A stretch of DNA of 34,969 nucleotides from Oppiella nova (Eukaryota > Arthropoda > Arachnida > Sarcoptiformes > Oppiidae), in the NCBI GenBank assembly GCA_905397405.1, contig CAJPVJ010000167.1, positions 1 through 34,969 on the forward strand, written 5' to 3'. The position numbers and the translations under genes are program-made. Shown here in pieces: positions 1-11,571 of the stretch. Below the pieces are notes generated by a model that had not been told where the DNA came from, did not search any database, and saw only the letters and a list, made by a program, of their open reading frames with translations. How positions within the stretch are numbered: the first letter of the stretch is position 1; each line of letters opens with the position of its first letter.

Positions 1-1463
1 TGCAACGGGAACGTGAAGTTCCGGTGGAGGGGTATAGTCAACATGGGCTCGAAAAACATACAGTGAGCCGGGTCCTTATAGTGCTCAATCAGCCCGCACA
101 CAGTATCGCTTGAATAAACACCCGGGTCGTGGGAGTCGAAGCTAAACTTGTGGTTCCACTGCTCGATGCGGGCGTGGAGGGAGCGGTCGAACCGCCGGAA
201 CGACACGGAGAACAGGTGCTCCTCCTGCGCGCTGTCCCTCAACAGGAACGTCCCCTCGGGCTTGTTGTCCAGCAGCCGTTCCGCCTCATACCTGTCCATT
301 TTGCCCCAGTAGAAGCCGCACCGGGTGATGGCCATCAGGTCCGGCACCAGGCAGTGGATGTAATCGATCTGCGTGTGGATCTGTGGGCAGCCCCCGTCGC
401 TCAGACCCTGAGCCGAGTCGGAGCGCACGCAGAACCGGTTGAGGAATCCCGGGGTCAGCTCAGCCACTTCGCCCCAACGGGCCAGGTATGGGTAGGGGCT
501 CACAGTCAGCGACAGTTGACTGCGCAGTGCCAGCGCCAGCTCCGACACCTTCACTTGCATCGTACGCACCTCTTGCACCGGCCGTTGACCGCCGTATGTG
601 GGCATAGGGTAGGCGCCGGTGGTGTCGGGACTGTTGGCGCCGCCCGACGCCAACCCGTAGGTCTCCATATAGGTGTCGGTATTGCGGGACGTGTTGGCCA
701 TCGAGAACTCGTCGATTGTCGACATATCCCGAGCGGTCAGTCCGTTAATCGCTCGACTCCTGTCGTCCATGGCTTCGGCGGTATTGTGTAACCGATTGAA
801 TCGATCGCCACATTTGCCACCACTGGAAGTGCTGGCCATCTGATGATCGCCATCGACGACCGGCAACGGCTGTAGCTCTACGGACACCGTCTTCTTATAC
901 GCCGTACAGACACAGGAGTCGTCGTCAGCGTCGCCGGTGTCGGCCGACTGGCGGACGTCGGCGCACGAGTCGGTTCGGGCGCACAGTTTGAACGGCACCC
1001 ACACTCCCGACGACTTCTTCTTGCGCTGCGAAGACTTGATTTCATTGGATCCGTTGCTATGATTACTATTAGTCGTACTATTCTTCTGGTTCTCGCGATG
1101 ATTATCACCATTCGTGGCGTTATTACAGCAATGATTGCCGCAGTTTTGTTTGCATTTATTGTTTGCCAAACACTGTAACGACTTCTTGCGGCTCCGGCCG
1201 AACGTCAGCGAACGGAACTTCCGCTTCACTGTCGCGCCCGTCGACGTACAGGCGCTGCGAGCCGTGGCCGCTATCGGCTCCTGAGGTGCCGGTGCCGTCG
1301 CACGGGTCGCGCAATCGTTACCCACACTATTCGCACTACTTTTGGAAGACTGGGCGCAGGGCTTGTCGTCGGTGGAGGACTGGCTGGTCGTGGCTGTCGA
1401 TGACTGGCCGGCACCGACCCCTTCATCGCTACTTTTCGCATCCATTTCCATATCGTCGGACAT
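1..1463 (-). CDS. SOCS5: SOCS4/5-like suppressor of cytokine signalling (3' end outside window)
   Basis: An uninterrupted minus-strand reading frame of 487 codons starts at the ATG at 1461-1463 and runs off the left edge. About the last hundred residues form an SH2 domain very close to vertebrate SOCS4/5: it begins near W386 (motif [14 protein letters not shown]), has the phosphotyrosine-binding arginine R409 in FLLRDS, and contains [15 protein letters not shown]. The preceding stretch [14 protein letters not shown] is also typical of SOCS4/5. The N-terminal 340 residues are low-complexity (Ser, Thr, Asn, Asp) with a basic patch FGRSRKKSL. In this family the SH2 domain binds phosphorylated receptors or kinases, and a C-terminal SOCS box recruits an elongin-cullin ubiquitin ligase; the box would lie to the left of position 1 and is not visible. 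No ATG occurs upstream before an in-frame stop near 1667-1669. SOCS5 versus SOCS4 cannot be separated here; arthropods usually have one such gene (Drosophila Socs36E). Confidence 0.93.
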   Translation of the reverse strand, partial: MSDDMEMDAKSSDEGVGAGQSSTATTSQSSTDDKPCAQSSKSSANSVGNDCATRATAPAPQEPIAATARSACTSTGATVKRKFRSLTFGRSRKKSLQCLANNKCKQNCGNHCCNNATNGDNHRENQKNSTTNSNHSNGSNEIKSSQRKKKSSGVWVPFKLCARTDSCADVRQSADTGDADDDSCVCTAYKKTVSVELQPLPVVDGDHQMASTSSGGKCGDRFNRLHNTAEAMDDRSRAINGLTARDMSTIDEFSMANTSRNTDTYMETYGLASGGANSPDTTGAYPMPTYGGQRPVQEVRTMQVKVSELALALRSQLSLTVSPYPYLARWGEVAELTPGFLNRFCVRSDSAQGLSDGGCPQIHTQIDYIHCLVPDLMAITRCGFYWGKMDRYEAERLLDNKPEGTFLLRDSAQEEHLFSVSFRRFDRSLHARIEQWNHKFSFDSHDPGVYSSDTVCGLIEHYKDPAHCMFFEPMLTIPLHRNFTFPL

Positions 1464-2025
1464 CGTATTCACGGGACAAACACACGTATGAATCAAATTC
1501 GGGCGACAAATAAATATTTTTACAAATAATTTATATATAAAATCGTTTTCACGGATAATATAAAGTCTTAATGAGACGTAAAAATCAATAAAAATATATA
1601 TTTTGTTTTCTCGTCTATGAGTTGCTATTCAATGAGATTTTTTTTGGCCGCAAATCGACAGCATTTGTCACACAATTATACAGTGATGTGAGAAACGTCT
1701 CGAAAGTCTTCGTGCAATAGAGTCGAGTGAATAGTCTGTAAAGAAAAAATTTTTTTGATAAAAAACTTCAATTAATAATGAGATATGATATGAAAAGATT
1801 TGAATGAATGAATGGGAAATTAATGAAAGTTTTTTCGCTCACAAAACACATATTAAGTACAGATATCACTGGCGTTTGCAAAAAAAAAGTTTTCGACAAA
1901 ACAATGTTCACGTATCGGGCGATGAATAACAAAAGTATTGAATTTCTAGACTTTTTTCGCATTTGCGATAACATTCACTACACAAACAAAAGTGAAACAC
2001 AAATATCTAAACATTTCTCAATCAG

Positions 2026-2052
2026 TCTCTCTCTCTCTCTCTCACTCACTCT
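2026..2052. repeat. CT microsatellite
   Basis: Short (CT)n tract that decays into CTCACTCACTCTC at its right end. It lies in the long SOCS-WDHD1 intergenic region and belongs to the same GA/CT class as the many tracts between 18.6 and 26.2 kb. Confidence 0.85.
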
Positions 2053-4913
2053 CCGGGAACTAATCAAATGACACAATCAAACGATAGTAAAGTAATACTA
2101 ATATATATATTTATAAAATCAAAAAAGAAAATAAACACAAATAAAACGCTAAACGAAATCAAAAATAAATCTCAACAAAAATAAAAATCACACAATTTCT
2201 CAGACCGTAAGCAATAGATAAGTTTATTTTGTGCCGTTTCTCGCACACCATCACCGCGTATACCAATACACTTCTCATACGACTTCATAAACCAAACCCT
2301 TAATGAGAAGTACAGTAATTATAAATACAATTCATGCGATACTACACTCACTACTACCAGTTGACCTCATTTTTCAATCACTTGTTTCGCAAATTCAATA
2401 CGTATTACGAGTTTTTTAAAGTCATGAGTGCTGTTCAACAAAAAGCACACATACGACGGGTTAACATGAAATTAAAAATCCTTTCAATTACTTAAAAACT
2501 CATTAAAACAAACTCAATATTTATAGCCTTTTAAATGCACACTCGTTAGGGAGTGAAAGGCACTTATAATGTGAAAACTCGCAGCAAGTCTATAGCCTAT
2601 GTCTATATCTCCCGATAACTACACAAACTATTACTCTATTATTCAATCGAGACATGCATTCATACGTTAAGCACCAAAACGTAATGCAATTATAAATTCA
2701 TAATTAAGTCTATGGTTTATGTCATACATGTTATAAACGACATCATCGTAATGACAGTAATAAATTGGATGAGATTTAGGGACACAAATATATATATAAC
2801 TCATGGCATCAGTATATCAGCAAAAATGTCAACTAATTTCTTGGGAAAGAGTCGCTCAGAGAGTCTGAAAGTCTGGCGAAAAGTAGTCTCGAAATATACA
2901 TGAAATTAAAAATACACGACAAAACCAATTACAACATCATAATATTATAATATATTTACTATATATCATACAAAAGTTAGCTATGAATGGGATGTTTGTG
3001 TGAGAGAAAACTGAACGACAAAAACGGAAAGTAATGATGAGATTAGGGTTTATTATACAATACATTGTCTTTCGCTTTCGTAACCACTATCTCAAGCCTA
3101 TGCCACTAATCATAGGCTTTCTTAAGCATTAGGTCTTTGTTTTACAACATATTACGAGCACACAGACTATACTTATATCATAGTTGTAGTGAAAACCACT
3201 GCAAACTAGACTACATGAGCGATAACTCTATTATTCTCAACGCCTAACCACTAGTTATATCTCATCCATTGCCTCGAGAGTGAGTCTAGTCTTAAGACAC
3301 ATATACACAGAGAGTGAGTATTACAAGTGGTTCCTCACAAAAACCAGTCCTACAATACAACTACACATAAAAACTCACTCATAAAACCAAAAATCTGAGG
3401 CACTGGTAGTCCAAAAACCTCTCAAACACATAACAATTTAACAATTGGCCCCAAAAAATAACTACTTATATCTACACTGACTATAACATGTAGACTAATA
3501 CTGTGTAATAGAAAAAAGTCTTATATAAATACACCACACAATTGGCGTATAAATCTATGGGAAATCTATGTTTGCTTTGCATTATACACACATATACGTG
3601 AGTCCACCGCAGGATTTACGCTGAAATTTATGAGTCAAATAATGTCTAAAATTAGATGAAAAATAAACACTGAAAACATAGTACAGTATATATATAACAA
3701 GTGCACAAATCTGTGGCAAATGTCATGCAATGGCATAACGTATTAAGTCACTGGCAAACACACATACATACCACACATATATCATACAGCGATAGTCACC
3801 GCACAATAGGTGCTCAAGACTTTTAGCCACTTTAGGCCATAAAAGCAAACCTTTTTGTTTGTTTGTCGGCCAAAGATTTTTACAGCCGTTTCAGTAAATA
3901 TTAAACTAAAAATTTTTGCGATAAAATACTTGTCATATCAGCAAGGTGAGCAGTTCATACAAAACAATATAATACAATAAAAAGCCATTAATACATAACA
4001 AATATTAATATATACTTACGATTAGCGTTTGTGACTGATAAAAATGATAGTGGTGATATTGTGAATGTGTGTGAGTAGCCGTGGTACAAGTAGATTTGTT
4101 TTATGGGTATATTTATTACTATATTTAATATCGAGATTTTTGTATTTCATTCACAAAAAACACATATCAATTATATATATATAGAAAAAGCCTAATAATC
4201 GCCACAATTATAGTCAACAATTCATAATGTATTCACGATTACAACCATTTTGTGAGTGTCTGTAATGCTATTCACACGGTATTAGCCATACGTTTGGTAC
4301 GCGAGTATTCACTGGCTTTTCGCACACAAAACAATTGACAACCGAAAAGCACTCATAGCTATAGCCCATAGGAAATACACTATAATTATACGAAACACGG
4401 GTTTAAATGAATACCGAAATCACACTCAAATCGATGGCATGTATATCGCATACTAAACACCACACAAATCAATACCAATACGTTTATCTCATGTTTATTA
4501 TTAATAATATTGTGATTGTTATTATTAATTACAATCCCATTCACAACATACACACACACTGTGAGCACTGGTATGTGATGTTCAATGGCTGTACTCTACT
4601 GTATGCCTACAATCGTATATAATTAACACACGATTTCAATAGCGATGTTAATTGACATACGAAACGCTCACTCAATGCAGTCAACGATAGCACTAAAGTC
4701 TATGAATGTATCGCACAGTCTATGGCACTGACAGTCAGTGTTGTATTTAAAGGGATGACTCCATACGCGAATGGCTGGCAATCAGTGCCACTGTTTTATC
4801 AATGAATTTAATGAATGAAACCCAAAGCGACCAATCGGTGAACGCCGTGAGACACTCACCATTGCGTTACGTCAGTCGCCAACCACTTCAGTGGCCATTC
4901 ACGCTGGTGGCAG

Positions 4914-4992
4914 CAAAACGGGCGTAACTCACGGGTGGGTTTCGTACGCGTATACGTGCGGCTGTTGTGAGGCGTGAGTTACGCCCTTTTTG
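4914..4992. repeat. 20-bp inverted repeat in the WDHD1 promoter
   Basis: Left arm 4914-4933 and right arm 4973-4992 are reverse complements at 19 of 20 positions, with a perfect 14-bp core (gggcgtaactcacg / cgtgagttacgccc). The 39-bp spacer contains the palindrome tacgcgta. It lies 170-250 bp before the WDHD1 start codon. Confidence 0.9.
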
Positions 4993-5029
4993 GTGGATTG
5001 CGAGTCGCAATGATAGCGCTTTAAAAGTG

Positions 5030-5039
5030 GCGCCAAATG
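5030..5039 (-). promoter_or_regulatory. Putative E2F site upstream of WDHD1
   Basis: The plus-strand decamer gcgccaaatg reads CATTTGGCGC on the minus strand and fits the E2F consensus TTTSSCGC exactly. It is 124-133 bp before the WDHD1 ATG. The same decamer occurs before STIL at 14097-14106. Confidence 0.5.
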
Positions 5040-5162
5040 TGAATTTTGCGCTCATTTTCAGTGTTTTTATTATCCATTCATTTGTGTCGTGTTTTTATTG
5101 AAGACTTTTACTGAAGACATCTCCGCCATCATCTCATCCGCCACTTCATCCACACCTCCATT

Positions 5163-8100
5163 ATGGCCGACACTAACGCTAACGTGGATTGTGTCACACG
5201 TTTTGGTCACTGCGACGGACACACGGACTGCACGTTCATCGACGGCAACAAGTGATACACCGATCGCCACAACAGCTGATCCTTGACTACTGTACTAACC
5301 ATTGAATTGATCCCAAAGGCTGATGACGTGTGGCGTGGACTCGGAGGTCAGGGTTTGGCCCGTAGATGACACGGACGCCGACGACGACCAGTCGGACTCG
5401 TATGCCGTCGAAGACATCGCGTACGCCATTGTGGCGAATGTGAGTCGCGATTGCCATCCGATTATCACCTCTTAAGCTAATCCAATGCCATGTCTTCGGC
5501 ACGCAGTCCACAGAGTTCTTCATCGCCTGTGACTCTAATGCCGTGAAATCCTATTCAGTGAGCGATGGAGAGAACGAGAGGACTGTCTGTCGGTTCACCA
5601 CAAATGCCACTCATCTGGACATCAGTTCCGACGGACAGCTGTTGGCGGCGTCGGCGGCGTTAGTATTGGATCCGCTCTTCTGAACACATTGTCTCTAATT
5701 GTGTCCGAAATGAGTGTTTAATTGTCGTATTGTTTGTGTCTTTTGTAGTGATTTTACGCTTAAACTCATTGATCTCGAGAATAAGGACCAAAAGACTTTC
5801 GACGGACACTCAGCGCCGGTACTCAGTGTGGCGTTGGATCCCAAGCGCCAGTACTTGGCGTCGGCCGCATGTGACGGAACCGTTCGCGTCTGGAATACAG
5901 ATAATCAGAATTGTGTCCACTTTTGGTCCGACTGTTGGCCCAAAAGCAATGACTTCGAGAACTCCAAGACGTTGGGCCGCATCTGTTGGGAGCCAATCAG
6001 CGGCCAGTGGATAGCCGTTCCCCGAATGGATCGCATCGATGTCTACCGTCGAGACACGTGGGATCTGATGTCCACTTTCAGACACGACAGACTCACGCAG
6101 ATATCGATTGTCACGTATTCGGCGGACGGGAACTACTTGGCTGTCGGTACCGGCGATGGCGTTGTCATGATATGGGACTCTAAGGGCGCCGCCGACGCGG
6201 AACCGATCGCGAAGTTCTTTCACAACAAGTCTTTGCGGATAACATCACTGAAATGGAACCCAAAGTCTGCCAAACAGTTGTGTTTTTGTGATATCAGCGG
6301 ACAGTTCAGTGTCTTAAACGTCCAGAATTTGGTGGCGAAGTCTGCAGACAATCGGTTGGCTCTGAGTCAGGAAGTGGTGAACGACATGTTCGCCGATCTG
6401 TCGGACGACGACTTCGGCGCCGATGAGGACCTGACGGACGGCGCGAACCTCAAGACAAGGACCGTAAGCCTGGATCTGCCGAAAGTTGAATACAATCCCA
6501 AATTCAAGCAAACCATTGAAGACCGGAGGGAACGGGCGGTCGATGACACCGGTGCCGCAGATGAGGACAATATGAACGCCGAGGAGGACAACGAGTTCGA
6601 CATCGGAGCCATTAAATCGCGATACGAGTCCCAGATATTCGGTGAAACGGGTGATCCACACGGGTCTCAGAGTCGGGCTGAGGGTCGACCCCATTCTCGA
6701 CAAAGCGGTGGTCAGCCAGTGGTGGACGTGAAGGACGACGACACCGCCGCCGATGAGGAACCGCCGGAACCGTTGCCCATCAGACAAGAGCCGTTCCAAT
6801 CGGGCTCAACGCCCATACACTTCGAGCAGAGGTTTATGGTGTGGAATTCGGTGGGAATCGTCCGGTGCTATAACACCGACGCCGACAACTCGGTGGACGT
6901 GGAGTTTCACGACCAGACGTACCACCACTCCATCCATTTGCCGAACGTCCAGAACTACACCGTCGCTGACCTGTCATCGGAGGCACTGGTGTTGGCCACG
7001 AATGGCACCGACGAGTCGGCCACTTGTGGTAAACTCTTTTGCATGCTTTTCAACATATGGGACGCCACTAAGGAATGGCAGATCGAGATGAACGCCGGCG
7101 AGTACATCGAATCGGTGGCTACCGGTGCCGGCTTCGTAGCCGTGGCCACCGACCGGCGCTTTGTGCGCATTCTGACCACCGGTGGTATTCAGACAAACAT
7201 CATATCCATCGCTGGACGGGTGGTCTGTATGGCGGCGTTCGAGCGCTTACTGATGATTATATACCACTCGGCGGGAGGTGTGCCCGAAGAGCAGAGTCTG
7301 GCGATGTATGTGTTGAGGATAGAGCACAAGCCTATTGCCAAACACCCGGTGCCCAATCCAGTGCCCGTAGCGCTGAGTCCCAAGTGTGAGGTCTCGTGGG
7401 CCGGCTTTACCGACGAGGGGACGCCATGTGTGGCCGATTTGGACGGTATTATCCGTATTTACAACACCGGTGTCGGCAATACGTGGGTTCCGATCGCATC
7501 CACTAAAGACCACGTGAGTTAGCCATTAGTTCCAGAGGTTTAAGTGGTATTAAACACTTTGTTTTGTCTATAATTCACAGGCAAAGGGAAAGTCCGACAA
7601 CTTTTTCGTGATTGGTTTGAGTGAAATCCAGAACCAGATTCGCTGCATATTCTGTAAGGGCACCCGATTTCCGGCTACCGTTCCCAAGCCGTCGGTCACT
7701 CTATTGCCACTTCAGATGCCGTTGTGTGAGATGTTTACCTCCAAAGGCAAACATGAAGTAAAAATCAAGACTTTTTTTAAAAACTTTCGTTTGAATCAAT
7801 TGATGATCAAATTGATGTTATTTGTGGTAACAGGAGGAACACATCCGAAGCCAACTGTTGTCATCGCTTCTCAAGCGGTTATCCAAAGACGGCTTTGACG
7901 TGGACTCGAATCTCGAGGAATGTAACAAAACTGCCATCAATTCACTCATCAAACTGTTTGCCGTAAGTGTTGATCCATTGAATACCAATTCATTGTCTGA
8001 AACAAAACACTAATGAAAACAACGTATTCTTCGGGTTCTTCGGCGCAGATGGCATTGGGAGCGGACAGGGAATCGCTAGCCGTGGAGATCAGTCACCTGA

Positions 8101-8885
8101 TGCCCAACAAGAGGGCAGTGGAGGGCGCCATCAAATTCGCCGAACGCCAGAAGCGCCGCACTTTGGCTCAAAAGTTGGCCGAAATTGCGGAACAAAAACT
8201 CGCCGAAGAGTTGAACCAATTGTCGGACGAAGACGTGGAAGTGATCGACGAGACGAGCGAAATGCCGTCCAAACTGCGGATCCGCTCCATCGAAGACCGG
8301 CAAACGGCTAATGAGTTTCAATTGAAGCCCAAACCCATGCGGAAGGGGTCGGCCGTCGCGGAGGAACAGGAGTCGGAGAGCGATAGCGAATCCATTGTCA
8401 ACACGAATGCCATCGAAACCGCTGAAGACATCTATAGCGACGACAACTCCAACTCGAATAGCGTTTCGCTGAAACCGAAAGCCGTTTCCATTACTAGAGA
8501 GCAGTCGCGGGGAAATCCGTTTAAAGTGACACAAAACACGCGAAATAAACGCAAAAAAGGCGGCGAATCGAGCGATGAGGACGACGGCGATGGGGACGAC
8601 ACGTGCGACGGACAGGCCTTCAGAAACTATTACAAACACATGAAACAAATCATTAGAGACGACAACTCGGACGTCGAGGACGAGGAGGAAGTCATTACCA
8701 TCGCTAAGGACCGGTTCCGCGAACTCGACCGCACGGAACGGCAGGGCTGGGCCTCGGGGGGCGGCCCCAGAGCTCAACCCAAAAAGCAACGCAAAGGGAA
8801 AGCCGACAAAACGGACCCCAAAACCATCACAAACAAGGAGAACGCGAGCAACAAAAAAATCACAAACTTTTTCACCAAAAATTAA
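5163..8885 (+). CDS. WDHD1: WDHD1 / AND-1 / Ctf4 replisome adaptor, 7 exons
   Basis: Exons 5163-5251, 5319-5439, 5507-5658, 5749-7513, 7581-7757, 7834-7962 and 8049-8885 join in frame, all with GT-AG introns of 66-90 bp, to 1089 residues (human about 1129). WDHD1 trimerises and links the CMG helicase to DNA polymerase alpha. Residues ~10-310 form the N-terminal WD40 propeller (e.g. TFDGHSAPVLSV, DGTVRVWNTD). An acidic linker follows (~340-460). The SepB propeller and helical bundle span ~472-850 (RFMVWNSVGIVRCYN, VEFHDQTYHHSIHL, GNTWVPIASTKDH). A charged tail follows, with an HMG-box-like segment at ~1002-1045. The C-terminus ends in KKITNFFTKN, resembling a PCNA-binding motif. Splice joins were set by matching the human protein: for example exon 3 to exon 4 gives AASAADFTLKLIDL. 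Start codon: first ATG, giving the conserved FGHCDGHTD early. Confidence 0.95.
5293..5299 (+). other. Perfect TACTAAC branch-point heptamer in WDHD1 intron 1
   Basis: The 67-bp intron 5252-5318 contains TACTAAC, identical to the strict yeast branch-point consensus. Its branch adenosine is about 20 bases before the acceptor AG at 5317-5318. It supports the placement of this intron. Confidence 0.6.
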
Positions 8886-8996
8886 TTTATATTTTAAAAT
8901 ATTATGTGTATTTTAATAATGATTTTGTAGTGTTTTTATAAAAATTAATTATAATTATAATTAAACTCTTAATTATCATCGCATTCATAGATATAT

Positions 8997-11571
8997 TCAC
9001 TCCGTTTCCGTGTATTTATTTGAATCGTAGTCCTCGTCGTTGTCTTCGCTCATGAGGTTCTCCTCATACGTGTCGTCGTCCGTCATCTGGTGGTCGTCGC
9101 CATCGACGCCATTATCGTCGTTATCCTCATCCGACGAGTCGTCGTCGGCGCCTAAGTCTCTCATGTCGTCATCCATGAGGTCCTCGTCGTCGGAGGCGTC
9201 CGAAGAGGACGACGACTCGTAATCGATGGCCGGCTTTTGGCGCGATATATAGTCCGTACTGTTTTGCGCCCGAATCTAAGCCACGGATTAAATCGCCGTT
9301 AAATAAGCCGTCAATTGAAACACAATTACGTATTCAAGCGTTAAATCAAATGTAAAAAATCTCATTTTAACGCAGACTTATAGCCAAAAACAAATCAATA
9401 CCTGAGATATCATTAAATTGAGTCGACCTTTGAGTCGATAAATTCGGTCTAAGATGTGAGTCCTCGCGTTCATCAGCTCCAGCAGTGGTGCGAACTCTTC
9501 CTCAACGTTTGGCAACTGATCAGCAAATATAGTGAACCATAAAAATCAATACAACAAAAGCGCGGATCAAATCAATGGACAACTTCTCTCGCGGGACACT
9601 TACGCTCATGAGGAACGTGAGCCTCAGGTGCAGCAGCTGTTCCAACCACTTGAGGTAAACCACGGTTTGTTCACTTTTATTGAATAAACAACTCTGCAGT
9701 TCGTATAAAAACATGGAAACGCAATCAATCGGCAGTTTTTTGATTGTATTTCTCATCACTTTCTCGTCGGTGGTGTTGAGAACCGTTTCCAACATTTTCT
9801 TGTCTTTACTCTGCAGTCCTTGCACTAAGAGATGCGTCAGACTATCACTACTGGGCTGTGCGGCGGCACTGGTATCCGGAATCTCATTCGACACGACCAG
9901 TCGCTCCTCGAAAGTCATAAGCCTTTCCTCCGTCGGCTTTTTCGGCGTTTTCGCCGACTTTTTGGTACTTTCTATCGCTTCCGGCAATTGATTATTCACT
10001 TCAACCGGCGTTGAGATCTCGTTGTTGTTATTGAGTGCCACTGTCTGTCGGGTGGGGGCCATACCCGCCGGTCCCACGACAGTCGCGTTCTTAGGCTTCA
10101 GCGGGCTCTTGATTTTAGTGAACCCACTGTCCACCTGAAGCGTCGGCTTTACCCCCTCGTAGGTGTCTTTGCGGATCAAAGTCTCGGTTTGGTCGCACTT
10201 GTCGTATGCTATCCTCTCGAACGTCGGCGCCAGTAGTGAGCCGTAGATGAGTAACACTTCCCTATCACTGCACACTTGAGCTGATAGTATCATCAACTGC
10301 TTCGACGGCACCCTATTCGAGGCCGGCGTCGCTAATCTGATCGTCACTTTGGGAACAATTGGCGCTTTTCGGTGTCCGTTCAGCACGTGTTCAAAAATAT
10401 ATAACAAACCACTTCTCGTTACGACTGTTATTAAAATGGGCTAAAAGTGGACACAAAAAACGAGTCACAAAAAAAGTTCTTGGGATCAGATGGAGTGACA
10501 ATGGCTCACGTGATTGGCTTTAATCGAAGATATGTCTAAACTGATGGACTCGTCGTCTAATGCAAAAGATGCCAAAGAATTGCTAACTCTTTGTCGCGAA
10601 TCGGTTTTCATTTGCCTATAAATTGGTGGACAATAAACGAGACAAACATTAAGACACCTCAAGAGCTCATTAATCACACGATAACCACAGACCAGGCATT
10701 GACGAGTCGGTCGCCGACCGCTGAGGACAGGAAATAAGAGTTGTAGACCTCGTCGGTGTCGGGAAGTCTAACGTGCTTTAAGAGATGCACTTCCGATGCG
10801 TGTCCCGAGAAGTGCCTCAATATTGTCTTCTGCTCCCAATCTAACCATTTGATGGAATTGCCGGCTATTAAGACATTCGTCGAGTCGATGGCACAGATGG
10901 CGGACAACGAGTGCTTGTCGGGCGTCCACTTCCTATGCAAACAGACCGTACAGAAGTAAAGCCATTAATAAACACCAACTCTTTTGTATCAACTGATCCA
11001 CCATTTCGATCCGACACATACTTCTTAACCTTCGACGTCGATATACACCACTCGATCACCTGCTTATCGCTGGAACAGCTGAACAGCGAGTCCGCGGCCG
11101 TCAACCAACTCATATCATTGACGCGATCTTCGTGGCCATCGGCGGTCAGCTGTGAGTGTAAATCACTTTTGACGACACTATACAACAGTATATTCCCCGT
11201 CACGGTCCCCAACGCCAGCAGTTCCAGTGACTGCACCTCTTGTGTCACGTTATCGGACGTCCGGCGCTTCCGTTTCTTCTTCGGCGACACCTTTGAGAGA
11301 CACAAACCACAAGACATTAGCAGCTGATCCGAGACAGACAGACACCACTATCACTCACATCGACGCCGTCCTCCTGTTGCACGGGTTGGGGATGTCTTGC
11401 GGGCCAACTGATGGTCACACACGTGGCCGACAGATGCGACGACGGCGTGTACTCCTGCTTCAGATGTCCGGAGAGTGTGTCCCATATCTTGAGCTGTCCG
11501 TCGAGTGTGCAGTAACTGAAATACTGGCCGCAATCGGACAGCGCTATCGGGTGATTGGCCACTGCGTTCAT
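8997..11571 (-). CDS. WDR43: WDR43 / UTP5, small-subunit processome WD-repeat protein, 7 exons
   Basis: Minus-strand exons 11359-11571, 11022-11290, 10678-10932, 10510-10615, 9604-10440, 9402-9515 and 8997-9275 join in frame to 690 residues (human about 677). WDR43/Utp5 belongs to the t-UTP subcomplex, needed for rRNA transcription and early 18S pre-rRNA processing in the nucleolus. Residues 1-~300 are WD repeats (DGQLKIWDTLSG, GHEDRVNDMSWL, SSDKQVIEW, FSGHASEV). A basic nuclear-localisation stretch SPKKKRKRRTSD is near residue 73. The Utp12 domain spans ~479-598 (THLLVQGLQSKD ... YRLKGRLNLMISQ). The last ~90 residues are an Asp/Glu/Ser-rich tail, also present in human WDR43. The exon 3 donor was chosen to keep frame, giving WSVVIV before the next exon, and is the least certain join. 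Its stop lies 111 bp from that of convergent WDHD1. Confidence 0.92.

Larger units (their letters stand above)
1464..5162. other. Intergenic region between divergent SOCS and WDHD1 genes
   Basis: About 3.7 kb of AT-rich DNA without a recognisable gene. It must hold the SOCS 5' leader and promoter on the left and the WDHD1 promoter on the right, where base composition becomes more GC-rich after about 4750. It contains a short CT tract at 2026-2052, a perfect 9-bp stem-loop at 3094-3119 (arms aagcctatg/cataggctt, 8-nt loop), and many runs of short AT repeats. Short open frames here have no similarity that I recognise. I looked for TTCNNNGAA STAT sites, expected for SOCS feedback, and found no convincing one. 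Confidence 0.8.
4831..5162 (+). promoter_or_regulatory. WDHD1 promoter region
   Basis: GC-richer 330-bp stretch directly before the WDHD1 start codon. It contains a CCAAT pentamer at 4831-4835, a long inverted repeat at 4914-4992, and an E2F-type site at 5030-5037 (TTTGGCGC read on the minus strand). A second near-match, TTTTGCGC, lies at 5044-5051. No TATA box is evident. The combination is what one expects for an S-phase-regulated replication gene, but transcription-factor binding is inferred from motifs only. Confidence 0.5.

Noticed and set aside
129-791. Plus-strand open frame of 220 codons
   Set aside because: It is antisense to the SOCS SH2-coding exon; its Arg/His/Val-rich composition is a codon-bias shadow.
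5810-6799. Minus-strand open frames of 137 and 161 codons inside WDHD1 exon 4
   Set aside because: Antisense shadows of a strongly supported WD40-coding exon; no family similarity.
8076-8789. Minus-strand 237-codon open frame opposite WDHD1 exon 7
   Set aside because: Shadow of the acidic, charged WDHD1 tail; no domain recognised.
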